Source of the DNA: Aphrocallistes beatrix
Lineage: Eukaryota; Porifera; Hexactinellida; Sceptrulophora; Aphrocallistidae
Assembly: GCA_963281255.1 (NCBI GenBank)
Contig: OY725488.1
Location: 3,416,285 to 3,480,284 of the forward strand
DNA: 64,000 bases
Direction of reading: 5' to 3'
Part shown: piece by piece, positions 11,815-23,005 of the stretch
Position numbering within the stretch: the stretch's first letter is position 1
How the letters are laid out: each line of letters starts with the position of its first letter
Program-made: the position numbers and the translations under genes
The notes under the pieces: model-generated
Seen by the model: only the letters and a program-made list of their open reading frames with translations
Database searches by the model: none
What the model was told of the DNA's origin: nothing

Positions 11815-12153
11815 CAAAGTTGACTAATTCATGAATTAATGAATAATTCGAATAATTCATTAAACCTGAGAAGAATTATTGAAAAATATAAAGTTTTAGC
11901 CAAGAAATAGTCATAAATTGTAGGGATAAATTATTCGAATAATTTTTAATTCAGGAAGTGGAAACATTGTTGTCGAGGATTGATTGATGGATCAATGCTA
12001 TAGAAAATGTTTGGAACACTTTCTATAATCTTTATTAGTTAGTAATTGTTACTTTCTTTTTATCACACATGATTGACTAATTCATACTTGAATTATGAAT
12101 TATTCGAATAATTCATAATTATTTGCCATTTTTTAATGAATTAGTCAACTTAG
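11815..12153. mobile_element. hAT MITE (339 bp) with perfect 8-bp duplication
   Basis: It is flanked by ATCACATG at 11807-11814 and 12154-12161. The ends are CAAAGTTGACTAATTCA and the reverse complement of GAATTAGTCAACTTAG. The interior is rich in palindromic GAATTATTCGAATAATTC blocks. A second copy is at 62377-62686. Confidence 0.85.
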
Positions 12154-12863
12154 ATCACATGTTGTTGACAATTTGATATTCGGCATCAACATACTCAATT
12201 ACCCAAGAAAAGTTGTTCTATTCTTCATTATCAATTCATTGAGGTATATGTTCATCTCTATTAACCAATTAAAATGTAATGTAGGTGATTTTAAATCCTA
12301 CAATTTGATAGATCAGAACATTTTGTCTATTTTGAGATGTGAATATATAAAAAATAGGTGATCATCTATATCATATAAGGAATGTTCAATCTAAATTTGG
12401 TACAAATTGACCAAAAAGATTTCCCAGGATCGATCGGACATCGTACGCCGTCCATGCCAATACTGTATCTCCCTTCAAGAGCTAAAAATTACTAATAGCA
12501 TTAGTCCCTCTTGATAGTACTGAACCCCTATTGGGTCATGGATCAATTAAACATTGTATCAGTCTATCCGATAAGCCGGACACTTTTAAATCTAATGAAA
12601 TGCCTCTCAAAATATTAGACGGGGCACAACGTTTAAAATGGTTTGTCTCTTGATATCAATAGCAAAGATCACGAAATGTAACTCATTATTAAAATCAATC
12701 TGATGACATAAAAGTAATACGTCTAACTACGTAGAGTGAAATTCCACTAAACTAAAATTTATTCTCAGAAACCTAATTCTAATATTTGGCAAAAAATGGG
12801 TAATATGGGATACTAAAATGGGATACTAAACATAGTTTGAGGTAGAACGTTGGGTTGACTTTG

Positions 12864-13085
12864 CTATTGGAATATCTGTACCTTGCTCGTCATAATAGAA
12901 CGACAGATGGGACATCTATCACCGGGATTAAAATTAAATTCACAATTTCCACATACTTGAGCATGGCCACATGGTAGGAAAGCAAATGTCGAATCTCTAC
13001 TGATTAAACAAATTACACAAGGATTCTTCACCAAAGATTCTTCATCGCTTGTATCATCAGAATCTTCATTATTACTTTCTTCCAA
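12864..13085 (-). CDS. C3HC4 RING-finger coding segment of the Mutator-like element
   Basis: The minus-strand frame encodes an acidic linker (EESNNEDSDDTSDEES) and then a RING finger: CVICL, 14 residues, then PCGHAQVCGNC and CPICRSIM near the end. The Cys/His spacing fits a C3HC4 ubiquitin-ligase RING of the IAP/MDM2-like C-terminal type, and the frame stops about ten residues later, so the RING would be C-terminal. It lies downstream of and on the same strand as the transposase pieces, within the same inverted repeats, so it is probably the C-terminal domain of the element's protein rather than a host gene. The open acidic linker extends upstream towards the transposase C-terminus. Confidence 0.75.
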   Translation of the reverse strand: MEESNNEDSDDTSDEESLVKNPCVICLISRDSTFAFLPCGHAQVCGNCEFNFNPGDRCPICRSIMTSKVQIFQ

Positions 13086-13210
13086 TTCTGTAGATTCAGA
13101 ATAATAATGAAATTGTGGATTACCAATAGTATTTGAACTTTCATTAATGTATTCTAGTGCTGTGCATTCCTTTCTTTGAAGTTTATCTTTACATTCAATT
13201 CACTTTTTCT

Positions 13211-13989
13211 CATTATTTATATCTTTTGTGCTCCGCTCGCCAATATCTAGACCATTCTTCAATCTTTGATATTCAAGATAATATTTTTTTCAACGTCTTT
13301 TCGAGAGATTCCAGCCCATATATTAGGCCTTTTCACACGGATGAGAGACTTTAAACCCCGATGATAAACTTCAGAACAGTTATTTGTTTTTGCATAGAAT
13401 GGTATATTGATAATCCTTTCTTTTGATCCTTTCTCTCTTTATGTAACTTTTAAGCTTTTGAAGATAATTTCATTGTCATTCAGATTTAGTGGTGTAGCAT
13501 CAGATAGCAATGTGTAAACTGATGCAATTTTTTCTTCAGGTAACATTGGAAGTACCATTATAGACCTGACCCATCCACTAAACTCAGAGTCTTTTGTGTA
13601 AGTAAAAGAAAGATGCACCTTTGTTAACCTTTTCCAAATAGCTTTTGCAAAATGAAAGAGGCATCCAGATATTTCTATTGAATCAAAAGCTTTACTTACT
13701 AAGCTTTTCCATAGTCACCTACAGCTAATTTTGGTTTGAAATTAGGCATCAATTCTGTGACCTTTTGAAGAACAGCATCATAGAGAGATTCGGATTTTTT
13801 TGACATTAATACGTGTATGGCTGGCAAAGAATGATGACCTTCTTGTAGGAAAATAGTGAACAATTGGTAGAATAATTTCGGTACAACATAAAATGTTGTA
13901 TCAAAATTTATCGCATCGCTATTTTTGAGAGATTCAAACATTAGATTCGACCAGAATAGAGTAGCGAAACCTTCTAATGAAATTACCAT
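13211..13989 (-). pseudogene. MULE transposase domain
   Basis: The 13699-13989 frame reads INFDTTFYVVPKLFYQLF, GHHSLPAIHVLMSKKSESLY and KLAVGDYGKA, matching the first half of a MULE catalytic domain, with the first Asp in FDTTF and the second in GDYGKA. After a stop and a short duplication at about 13695, another frame gives FDSIEISGCLFHFAKAIWKRL, the conserved GC-x-FH segment, down to about 13441. A third reads NNCSEVYHRGLKS and later GISRKDV. At least two frame breaks and one stop make it inactive as it stands. The run GTAAGT at the first break could be a donor, but the duplicated AAAGCTT bases point to a small insertion. Confidence 0.7.
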
Positions 13990-14113
13990 TGATCGAAAAA
14001 AGGGAGAAAAACGTGTTTTTTTATCATTATTTCAAATTGTTCAGGCGTTTTAGGATTCCCCGGTAATTTAAGTCTTCTTCTTTTCACCATCGTATTGCGG
14101 ACACTTCGATAAC

Positions 14114-14347
14114 TCAATAATGCCCCTGCCTGGGCCCAGACGTCACTTCTTCAAAAATTTGCCTAAGATTCTCTGTCGACGATTCTGCAGTACGTTTGAT
14201 TTTATTATTGAGAACTATTACACTGGATTTGTAAGAGGCTTCTGTGTGATTATGAACTTGTTTGGGATAAAATAGATTATCTGTAAGATGAATTCTCCCT
14301 GTACCAAGACATCCTATTCCTTTATTCCTCCAAAGAGTGCATCTCAA
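14114..14347 (-). pseudogene. FLYWCH-like zinc-finger segment of the Mutator-like element
   Basis: The frame contains MRCTLWRNKG and KQVHNHTEASYKSS, the spacing of a FLYWCH finger's W-x-C...H-N-H, which commonly precedes MULE transposases in animals. It ends in a stop at 14114, before the transposase frame begins. Confidence 0.5.
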
Positions 14348-14652
14348 ATGGATAGATGTTGGGGTCGAAGAGGATATAATATAGCGAAAACTTTGACATT
14401 CATAGTTAAGAGAGCCAATTTTTTTACCTTCAATGATCTTATTTTCTATTGAAAGAAATAAATATTATGAAGAATGTATGTATATGATAACAAAGAGTAC
14501 TTGAGAAAAATACAAACTATAGATGTAAACTCCAAATATAAACCAAAGTATTAGGTACGTGTAATATAGTTTGATAATGGAACACACACGTAGAATCTAA
14601 TAGTAAATTTGCAATCGTAATAATAACAATGATGACTAAAACAGAATCAGTT

Positions 14653-14900
14653 TAGATCAAAGTTCTACACATTCGAGATCAAAGTTCTACACATTCGAGA
14701 TCAAAGTTCTACACATTCGATCAAAGTTCTACACATTAGATCAAAGTTCTACATATTCGATCAAAATTCTACATATTCGATCAAAGTTCTACATATTCGA
14801 TCAAAGTTCTACATATTCGATCAAAATTCTACATATTCGATCAAAGTTCTACATATTCGATCAAAGTTCTACACATTCGATCAGAGTTCGACATCAGAAA
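14653..14900. repeat. right terminal array of the Mutator-like element
   Basis: About twelve units of GATCAAAGTTCTACATATTC, the reverse complement of the left-array unit. The first two or three units have 22-bp spacing and the rest 20 bp. Stray single units occur at about 17014 (GATCAAAGTTCTACACA). Confidence 0.9.
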
Positions 14901-14937
14901 ATTCGATCAAAGTTCTACAATAAATTAGATCAAAATG

Positions 14938-15106
14938 TACAGATCCGATTTTACGTGCGATATTGATTAAAACAGTAGGGCAGACATATTTAGAGATGTT
15001 ATCTCCCATATAATTAATCAATGGTGACAACAGGCGCCCAAAGGACGCCTCCGGCGGACACAAATTGTCCGCCAGCCGCGCAGCGCAACCAAGCGAAGCG
15101 CGCTTG
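14938..15106 (+). mobile_element. Helitron-like 3'-end fragment
   Basis: It begins at CCGATTTTACGTGCGATATT and ends in the CTTG terminus at 15103-15106, followed by T. The 5' two-thirds are missing, apparently replaced at the junction with the Mutator-like element. Confidence 0.75.
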
Positions 15107-15129
15107 TTATAATAATTTATCTTACTATA

Positions 15130-15548
15130 CACTGCCTGTACAAAAGTATTCGTACACTGCAAAATTTACCATACAAATAGTTATAATACTGAGTTATTTA
15201 GCGAGTCAGGGGCATTTAATTTGTAAGAGATAGGCTTAAATTCGAATTCTCCATTTTGAATTACTCATTTTAAAATCTTTCCACTGGATTAATCTTCAAC
15301 AAGGTTACATATTTTCAAACTGGGCCACCCCGTACCACTAATGCCATCATATACAATGGGGATAACTCGTGATATGTGCCATAGGGTAGTAAATGCCGAA
15401 AATACTAAACCTTGAGGGAGAGTAACAAGTTAACAGCTAATAAAGTGAGTAATTTAAATTCAAGGAAACAAATTTTAAGCCAGATTTAGTATATTAACAA
15501 TTTGGGTGGAAATTATTGGGGTGTACGAATACTTTTGTCCAGGGAGTG
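15130..15548. mobile_element. Tc1-type MITE (419 bp), TA-flanked
   Basis: The ends are CACTGCCTGTACAAAAGTAT and the reverse complement of ATACTTTTGTCCAGGGAGTG, flanked by TA at 15128-15129 and 15549-15550. There is no coding capacity. A related copy is at 55397-55873. Confidence 0.85.
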
Positions 15549-15550
15549 TA

Positions 15551-17607
15551 TAGTAATATTTCATGATATGTAACGTATTATGCATTAAAATGAGCGATAA
15601 CAAGGATTATACAAATAGAAAGTCTACACTTCTGAAAAGTGGGGTGGGGACATCTCACTCTACATTGTCCAAATTTACACCTATGCCCATTCTGAACAAT
15701 ATTGAGCAGAAAAGGTGTGAATTACGCAGCCCTAATCGTTCCTACGCCATCTGTCTATTCAGATACAAAGTCACATGCTGTTTTAATTTAAATGCACATT
15801 TAATATTCGCATATCTACAGCGTTTGATTCTCTGTTTGGTAGCTCACCCCAGTTTAAACACATTTGGTACAAAATTTTCAGGAAGATTTGCAGATTGCCT
15901 TTCGAAGTTTTCCAGCAGATTTCTATTTTTTGTAACGATTAACTTGATGCCCTGAATTCCTTACCAACTTTTGCTTAATGAATGAAAAATAGAGCCAAAT
16001 TTTAGATATTATATCGAAAATTTACAACAATTTTTATCATGCTTGCCAGCCTTGATTTTTTGATACTTCGAGCAACTAAGTTTAGAAAGATGATGTAAGT
16101 AATCTTTGACGAATATATTTACTAATTAAACACCTAGTCTGCGGATGTAGCCAAAAATAGTTGTGAATTAAAGAATTTGCATTATGTCCTATATATTTGG
16201 GGAAATTACGGATGTTATTAATTAGTAAAAGTTATATCAACCGAACAAAAATTAAATCAAGATATTCTAGAGAAAGAGCTTGAAAAACAATATTGATTAA
16301 CAACATACGTAACTATCAAATTTATAACAGAGCTTTTTAAAATGCTAGAATCAATTGCTACAATACTCAATTACCAAAGCCTAAAACTATATATGGCTTT
16401 CTTTGGAGCTAGCTAATTCTAATAATCTGTTTAACAACAGGTGTTTATTAGTATGTAGTTTTAATGGTTTCCGTAGTTTGTGAGAAAACAAAGTCAAATT
16501 TCGTTCCATCCAGCAGATTATATAAAATTAATTATTGGCACTTCATCAATTGTAACTTCGTCATCACGTTAATCAGAATCTGGACCATAAACAAGGTTCC
16601 CAAATATATTTGATATTTCATTTAACTCTGGAGTTGTATATTTATTCTTGCTTTTCTTTACATTTTTTTTTTCGATTTGTCTTTTTTCTTCGGTCTCCGA
16701 TTTCTAAAAATTCTCACTTTAACATTTGTGTATTCCATACGTAATACAAGAAACTTGGCAGCAATTCCAACAACATTTAAAGCTTATAGACTATTCAAAT
16801 GTAAATCAAAGAATTATTTGTTCAGCTATTTGAACATATTTATTCACCTCTATAATTTGTTCTACTATGTACTTACGTATCAATTGAAGTTTCACACGGA
16901 TATGTGACAGTTTATCTAGATTGTTGATGACTTAATTAAAATAGATGTTTATTAACTTATCTTCATTCAACATGTGTTAAACTATGTATGTAATTTGAAA
17001 ACATATTGCTGCTTGATCAAAGTTCTACACAAGTTGCTCTTATAGAATTGTGTTCAAAATGACTATTTAAATTAGATAAAAGTTTCAATTCTGTTTTAAT
17101 CAGAGTTCTATATCAGTCAATAATGTAGTATAATTATCTTTAGAAAATATGTGATGGCTTTACAGCCAAATTGTCACATTCCACTTTGCTAAGGCATTGT
17201 TCGAAAGCTAAAGTTTACCTACTATGATCGTGTGACCCTCAAATAGTTGGAAATTTTGTTCTAATTACGAATATCTGCACTATTATAGTTTGGGTCTCCA
17301 AAAATACGCTCTTTGCTCCATGAGGCAGACACAAATTCTTGAATTTGACATCACTCTTCACCTACATATTGATACACTTAATTTAAACTGTATAGTTAAA
17401 TTATTTGAAGATTCCATATTGTCTGCGTTTGTCAGTTATTTTTATCGGTTATTATAAAAACATCAATGATATCAGTTACATTTAATAACATTTTTTGCTC
17501 TTTGTATCGGATATAAGAGCCTAAAAATTGACCAGAATATATCATAAGAAATTTCAAAATTGGTAGTTTTTTATATGAATAAACAAATAAATTTGATAAT
17601 TTTAATA
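15551..17607. other. unassigned AT-rich stretch
   Basis: I found no recognisable gene or repeat ends here. An open frame of 130 codons (15563-15955) has no family resemblance or splice context and is not called. Pyrimidine-rich tracts occur at about 16640-16690. Confidence 0.3.
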
Positions 17608-17848
17608 TTACCGTAAACTGGGGCAACTTTGGCCCTAAGAGGTGACTTTGTCCCACAATAGCAATTTTAATAAAATGTACTCAAACTTATGAATCAATGT
17701 AATCACACTGCTAATATGTTAAATGAAACTCTCATTATATCCAAGGTATTTAAACTGCAATATTTCTAAGTTGGAGTATATTTTATTAAAATTGCTATTG
17801 TGGGACAAAGTCACCTCTTATGGACAAAGTCGCCCCAGTTAAAGGTAA
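17608..17848. mobile_element. foldback MITE (241 bp)
   Basis: The ends are TTACCGTAAACTGGGGCAAC and the reverse complement of CGCCCCAGTTAAAGGTAA. Longer inner arms share GGTGACTTTGTCCCACAATA. The pair could form a hairpin of about 80-bp arms. Superfamily is not resolved. Confidence 0.7.
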
Positions 17849-18630
17849 TCCATTTATAAATTTTTTATAGAATGTTCTTATAGCCGATATCCTCGTATAC
17901 TACTATATTATACTAATTTGAGGTAGTGTTTGTGCTGCTTCAAGCATATAATTTACAAGTACAAGTTATTATTGTTACTTTAATAACCAGGTTATCCAGA
18001 CTAAGTTGAGCCTGCAGGCCATGGTTCTAACCACATAACTACGTACTTTTGTCTCCTTTGACTTGGTAAATGGTTCTTGATACTCCCTGTTCTTCTGTAC
18101 AGAATGTGACACAATAGTGTCTTGGAGAATATGGGCAGATTCGTAATTTGATGTTATTGCAGGAGAATAGGGAAGACCAATAATCATTTGTGATACCAAA
18201 TGAGACGGAGGCAGTTGTAAAATGGCATTATTAACTTAGTCCGGGCGAACTGATCAATTAAAGTGACTGCAACAAAAACAACTTGTAATGTATATCCTTT
18301 TAGTAGTTGATCAAAAAGTACTACTGTAACTGTTACTATATCAATTGTTCAAATAATTAATGGAGATTCGATTCAGGACAGCTGACTCCCTATGAAGATT
18401 ATCTCTGGATTGTGCATTCAAGATTTTAAAAGCGTCCCAGGATTCCCAATCCAGGTGTTCATGGATTGCGCCATGAAAATGAGAAACTTAGCATTTGCTG
18501 AGTGACATGATTGAGCGTGTCCCAGCTATTATTTTCGAGTTAACACTTAGCAAGTGTACCTCACTCTGTAAAAAACAAACTTTAACTACTTTTTCAACGG
18601 AATAAAATGCATCACTGCTTGCAAGCTATA
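17849..18630. other. unassigned stretch
   Basis: No gene or repeat was recognised. A short minus-strand frame at 17975-18199 has no supporting features. Confidence 0.3.
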
Positions 18631-18668
18631 TCCTTACTATTAAAACTCGATTAATGTTTATATATATA

Positions 18669-19139
18669 CAAGCGCGCTTCGCTTGAATGTGCTGTACGGC
18701 TGGAGGACACTGTGTCCACCGGAGGCGCCCAGAAGGCGCCTGGGGTCACATTGATTAATTTTAAAGGAGCTAACATCTATAAATACGTCTGTCCTACCGT
18801 TATAATCGATATCGCACGAGAAATCACCAAATTTCTCAATTTTTAAAATTTTGATGCGTAATGATGACGTCATAACAGAGTGATGAGTCATCATTTTTTG
18901 ATGATTGGTGCATCATATGTGAGGTATATTCATATACACATTCTATTAAAATTTCACCCTTCTATAAACTAAATGGCTGAGTTATAGTCGAAAAACTGAA
19001 ATTTCTAATTATAAAAAAGGTGACAATGACGCCATAATTCCATGATGAGTCGACATTTTGGTATGAGCTCAGTACATAGTGGAGCCATAGCCAAAAATCA
19101 GCTTTCTATGTCTGGCAGTTTCTTCAATCAATTCGTTAC
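18669..19139 (-). mobile_element. Helitron-like copy
   Basis: It has the CAAGCGCGCTTCGCTTG end at 18669 and a complete body with TGACGTCA and TGAGTCA motifs around 18863-18892. It lacks the 5' TCC end. Confidence 0.75.
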
Positions 19140-19159
19140 ATATAGTATATATATATATA

Positions 19160-19320
19160 CAGTCGAACCTGCTATAATGGTCACCTGTCTATAGTGGTCA
19201 CCAATGAACAGTCCCGTCCGAAATTCCATAATATTGACCCTGTGTATAGCGGTCACCTGCTCAACGCGGCCAGCGGCCACCCATTTACAGTCCCTTACTG
19301 ACCCAAAAACTGTGTATAAC
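19160..19320 (-). mobile_element. partial pogo/Tc1-type MITE (CAGTCGAACC family)
   Basis: It begins CAGTCGAACCTGCTATAATG after TA and matches the right half of the complete copies at 50829-51257 and 60670-61100 in reverse complement. It is cut at ACTGTGTATAAC. Confidence 0.75.
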
Positions 19321-19698
19321 AAAATTTTAAAAATTGAGAAATTTGGTGATTTTCCGTGCGAAATCGATTATAACAGTAATAAGACAGACGTATTTAGAGA
19401 TGTTATCTCCCATATAACTAAATAATGGTGACCACAGGTGCCCGAAGTGCGGCTCTGGCGGACACTTTGTGTCCGTCAGCCGCACAGCGCAAGCAAGCGA
19501 AGCGCGCTTGTGAATATAAAAAATCGTCTAGAATATAATTCATTACTGCAAAATTCTAAATAAAGCCACAAACTGAGAAGTAGGAGCGAATTACATCATT
19601 TGCTTAATTAATATTAATCTTGCCCTGTTTCTATAGGTAACAGTAGTTACATATTTGATTTCATTTATGTCTCTTTATACTCTCTTTCTTGTTTTTTA

Positions 19699-19957
19699 GT
19701 TAAAATCTTTGAAGGCTGAAATGGATACATTACAGAGAATCAATCACGAAGATATGCAGCTTATGTTAAACGAATCGTTGAAACAGAGAGAACAGACAAA
19801 TAATGCTCATATAGATCTCCATCAACAGCTTTTAAAGCAAAAAGTTAAGCTAATTGGAGAGTCAGAAGTAAAATTTGTCAAAAATAGACAAACTGAAACC
19901 TTTTTAAGAGAAAAAAAGGAAAGAATTGAGCAAGAAGTTGATAATTGGATATTGAGG
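19699..19957 (+). CDS. coiled-coil exon resembling dynein regulatory complex protein 10 (IQCD)
   Basis: The exon follows a strong acceptor (CTTTCTTGTTTTTTAG, ending 19698) and encodes an uninterrupted charged coiled coil of about 86 residues. Its end, TETFLREKKERIEQEVDNWI, resembles the R-K-K-K...E-x-E-NWIQKYD segment of DRC10/IQCD, a nexin-dynein regulatory complex subunit of motile cilia; this rests on recall, not on an alignment I could run. The frame runs into TAA at 19961-19963; a splice donor could be the GTTTTA after TTGAG at 19957. A Helitron-like element begins only about ten bases further on, at 19968. Other exons were not found in the window. Alternative: another coiled-coil ciliary protein. 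Confidence 0.5.
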
Positions 19958-20012
19958 TTTTAATTAATCCTTACTATTAAAACTCGATTAATGTGTGTGT
20001 GCGTATATATAT

Positions 20013-20490
20013 GTTAGGACAAATGTGCGGAATCAACAATTATGCATAATTGTCGACAATTATGCATAATTGTTCATCTAATGCGACAATTATGCATATT
20101 TTTACAATTTCGTAGATATTTACTGCACTTTTCGAGCCATTCTTTTTAATTTATTATGCCATCCCTCTAGTTTATTATTAGTTCTAGGACAGTGTGTGTT
20201 CATCGAATATATTCCACAAAATGAGTGAAAACTGCCCTACCAACCAAGTCTCTTCAAATTATTTTATAAATCCTTATAGGAAGATTCAGGTCTAAATGCT
20301 AGGGTTTAAATTCATTTAGACCCAAAACTTATGGGTGAAGATGTTACCAGTAATATCAAAAATCAACAGAATGTTTATTCTGAGTTTCTTATTGACTATC
20401 TAATTAGAATTCTAATTAGATTACTACATGTTTAGCTTATCTAATTTTTTTATACAATACATATACATCCTCAATTGGAGAAATCGGGTT
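20013..20490. repeat. sequence with palindromic TATGCATA repeats inside the Helitron
   Basis: Between 20034 and 20100 the palindrome ACAATTATGCATAATTGT occurs twice, followed by a half copy. This resembles the subterminal repeat zone of a DNA transposon; the other end may be in the assembly gap. Confidence 0.4.
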
Positions 20491-20690
20491 NNNNNNNNNN
20501 NNNNNNNNNNNNNNNNNNNNNNNNNNNNNNNNNNNNNNNNNNNNNNNNNNNNNNNNNNNNNNNNNNNNNNNNNNNNNNNNNNNNNNNNNNNNNNNNNNNN
20601 NNNNNNNNNNNNNNNNNNNNNNNNNNNNNNNNNNNNNNNNNNNNNNNNNNNNNNNNNNNNNNNNNNNNNNNNNNNNNNNNNNNNNNNNNN
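20491..20690. other. assembly gap (200 N)
   Basis: Exactly 200 unresolved bases. The round length suggests a placeholder rather than a measured distance. Confidence 0.99.
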
Positions 20691-21135
20691 AAGAAACTGC
20701 CGTGCGCAGAAAGCTGATTTTTGGCATGTGGGAGTATTTTGGCTATGGCTCCAGTAAGCTCTGAGTTCAGAGAAAAATGTCAACTCATCATGGAATTATG
20801 AAGTCATTGTCACATTTTAAAAGTTAAGCAACAGAGTTATTCGGGCATAACTCAGCCATTATAGGAGATAGCAGGCTGAAATTTTAATAGAATATGTATA
20901 CTAACATATCTCACATATGATGTTATCATTACTCATCAAAATTTTAAAAATTGACAAATTTGGTGTTTTTTCGAGTGAAATCGATTTAAAAACTAAGATG
21001 GACATATTTAGAGATGATATCTCCCATATAATTAACCAATGTTACCTCCAGGCGACCGAAGGGAGCCTCAGGCGGACACGAAGTGTCCGCCCGCCGCGAG
21101 CGCAAGCAAGCGAAGCGCGCTTGTATATATATATA

Positions 21136-22510
21136 CAGTATGTCCCATAATTATTGGCAGTAAATCGAATTTTTAAATTTTAATTGTTACTTAACCACTA
21201 TTTGACATAGCAAATGTTTAATTCGTATTCTTAAACTGAGTATGGAAAAGAAACATATTTATACGCCCTTTAACTATTGTGACTAGAAATATTCGGTATC
21301 AGCACTGCATAACTTTTATTATTTTCCTATTTTTGAGATACATATTTACACCATTATTTTCCAATCAACCCATTGTTATTTGACCTATGCCTAGTTTACA
21401 AACACAACAAAAACGCCGATTAGAAGTTCAGACTCTCTACAATGCTGGAATTACAAATGTCAAATATATTTCCTCCTGGATTCATGTCCCAGAGAGGACG
21501 GTTTTTCGGGTTCTTGCCCTAATAAAAAAGAGTAAAGGTCTCGATCACAGACAGGGTGCTGGTGCCCCGAGGAAAATTCCTCCAAACGACAAGAGGAGGA
21601 TATCAAATATCCTGAAGTCAACTCCTAGGATATCTGTGCGACAGCTAACAACACGATTGGAGTCGAATGTCGGGAAAAGTACGGTGCATCGATACCTAAT
21701 GAGGGAAAATTTTGTCAAATCCCAGTGATCAGAGTTCCAGCCCTAACCGATCTCCAGATCCAAAAGCGTATCAAATGGTGTAGAGAAATGAAAGGATTTG
21801 ACTGGTCCAAAACATTCTTTACGGACGAATGCTCAATTTGGCTTGACTCAGGAAAGGTTAAAGTATGGACAAATAAGGGTCAGCGGGTACAATTACCTTC
21901 CTACCGACACCCATCCAAAGTTCATGTTCGGGGTGGGATTTCTGTAATGGGGACTACACCTTTGTGCATTTTTACCGAGAACTTTAATCAGCAACGGTAT
22001 ATTTCTACTCTCAACGGCTACCTAATAGAACAGGCTAAGGCGCTCTATGGTAGTGAATGGACCCTGCAAGAGGATAATAGCCCTGTCCACACAGGAAAGG
22101 CGGCAAAGGCATGGAAGACCGAATTTGTCCCCCTCAGGATCGATTGGCCCCCTAACAGCCCTGATCTTGCTCCAATTGAGAATCTCTGGGCAGTCCTTAA
22201 GAGTAGACTGATGATACGAGCACCTAAAACAGTTGAGCAGTTAAGGACTGGGATTTTAGAGATTTGGCAATCGTTCGAACCCGACTTCATTCAACCTTTT
22301 TGCCTCTCAATGGACAAGAGAATTGACCACTGTCTGAAAAATAAGGGTATAAAAATTAAGTATTGATTATTTTCAACAGATTTAGATAAAATTAATCCTT
22401 TTTGCTCCACCTTACTTATATATTAGCATATTAATCATAATGCTAGCCCCTGTGAAATATACAACGTAGTATCAATTTGAAATCACTGCCAATAATTATG
22501 GGACATACTG
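21136..22510 (+). mobile_element. Tc1-like DD34E transposon (1375 bp)
   Basis: It has a perfect 26-bp terminal inverted repeat beginning CAGTATGTCCCATAATTATT and TA on both sides (21134-21135, 22511-22512). It contains one nearly intact transposase gene. It sits in the TA-rich spacer between two Helitron-like copies, so its exact target is hidden in the microsatellite. Confidence 0.92.
21387..22366 (+). pseudogene. Tc1-like transposase with a single frameshift
   Basis: The first frame (21387-21728, 113 aa) holds the N-terminal helix-turn-helix domains (VRQLTTRLE, GKSTVHRYL). The second (21725-22366, 213 aa) holds the catalytic domain: first Asp in FFTDECS, second in QEDNSPVHT, Glu in PIENLW, with 34 residues between the last two, i.e. 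DD34E. Together they give the usual length of about 325-340 aa. The two frames overlap in ATGA at 21725-21728, so one indel near 21720 separates DNA binding from catalysis. No other stop is seen, suggesting a recent loss, or an assembly error. The transposase would act by cut-and-paste at TA. Confidence 0.9.
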
Positions 22511-22512
22511 TA

Positions 22513-23005
22513 TATCTGTAACGAATTGATTGAAGAAACTGCCAGCCGTAGAAAGCTGATTTTTGGGATGTAGGAGTCTTTTGGCTATGGCTCCAGTAAG
22601 TTCTGAGTTCAGAGCAAAATGTTGACTCATCATGGAATTGTGACGTCATTGTCACCTTTTTAATAATTAGAAATTTCAGTTTTCGACTATAATTCAGCTA
22701 TTTTAGGCGATTGAAGGCAGAAAATTTAAGAGAATCCGTATATTAATATGCCTCACATATTATGCAACTATCATCAAAAATGATGACTCATCACTGTTAT
22801 GACGTCATCATTACGCATTTAAATTTTAAAAATTGACAAATTTGGTGATTGTTCGTGCGATATCGATTATAACAGTAGGACAGACGTATTTAGAGATCTT
22901 ATCTCCCTTATAACTAATCAATGTGACCCCAGGCGCCCAAAAGGTGCCTCCGGTGGGCACAAAGTGTCCTCCAGCCGCGCAGCGCAAGCAAGCGAAGCGC
23001 GCTTG
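22513..23005 (+). mobile_element. Helitron-like copy
   Basis: It runs from TATCTGTAACGAATTGATTG to CTTG at 23002-23005, followed by T. The 5' TCC end is not adjacent; it may be the one at 19968, displaced by other insertions. Confidence 0.75.

Larger units (their letters stand above)
11266..14900 (-). mobile_element. Mutator-like element with inverted 20-bp repeat arrays
   Basis: The two ends are tandem arrays of the same 20-bp unit in opposite orientation (11281-11470 and 14653-14900). The outermost bases of both ends match (GAACTCTGATCGAATGTGTA and its reverse complement). The minus-strand coding pieces between them are, in order, FLYWCH-like, MULE transposase and RING finger. Long, repeat-rich inverted ends are typical of Mutator-like elements. 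The expected 9-10-bp target duplication was not resolved. The interior also contains a hAT MITE (11815-12153) and a Helitron 3' fragment (about 11651-11705). Confidence 0.65.
18631..19512 (+). mobile_element. Helitron-like copy split by an inverted copy and a MITE
   Basis: The 5' end TCCTTACTATTAAAACTCG begins at 18631. The body is interrupted at a TATATA tract by the copy at 18669-19139 and by a MITE fragment from 19160. It resumes at about 19321 and ends in CTTG near 19512. Confidence 0.65.
19968..21123 (+). mobile_element. Helitron-like copy containing an insertion and the assembly gap
   Basis: It starts TCCTTACTATTAAAACTCG after A. It is interrupted after TATATAT by unrelated sequence (20013-20490) and the gap, resumes at AAGAAACTGCC (20691), and ends CTTG at 21120-21123 followed by T. 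Confidence 0.65.

Noticed and set aside
12173..12361. 62-codon frame right of the hAT MITE
   Set aside because: It lies inside the Mutator-like element on the strand opposite its genes, with no recognisable motif.
15563..15955. 130-codon open frame
   Set aside because: No family resemblance, no splice or promoter context, composition like the surroundings, and chance frames of this size occur.
20424..20783. Frames spanning the N block
   Set aside because: They consist mostly of unresolved bases.
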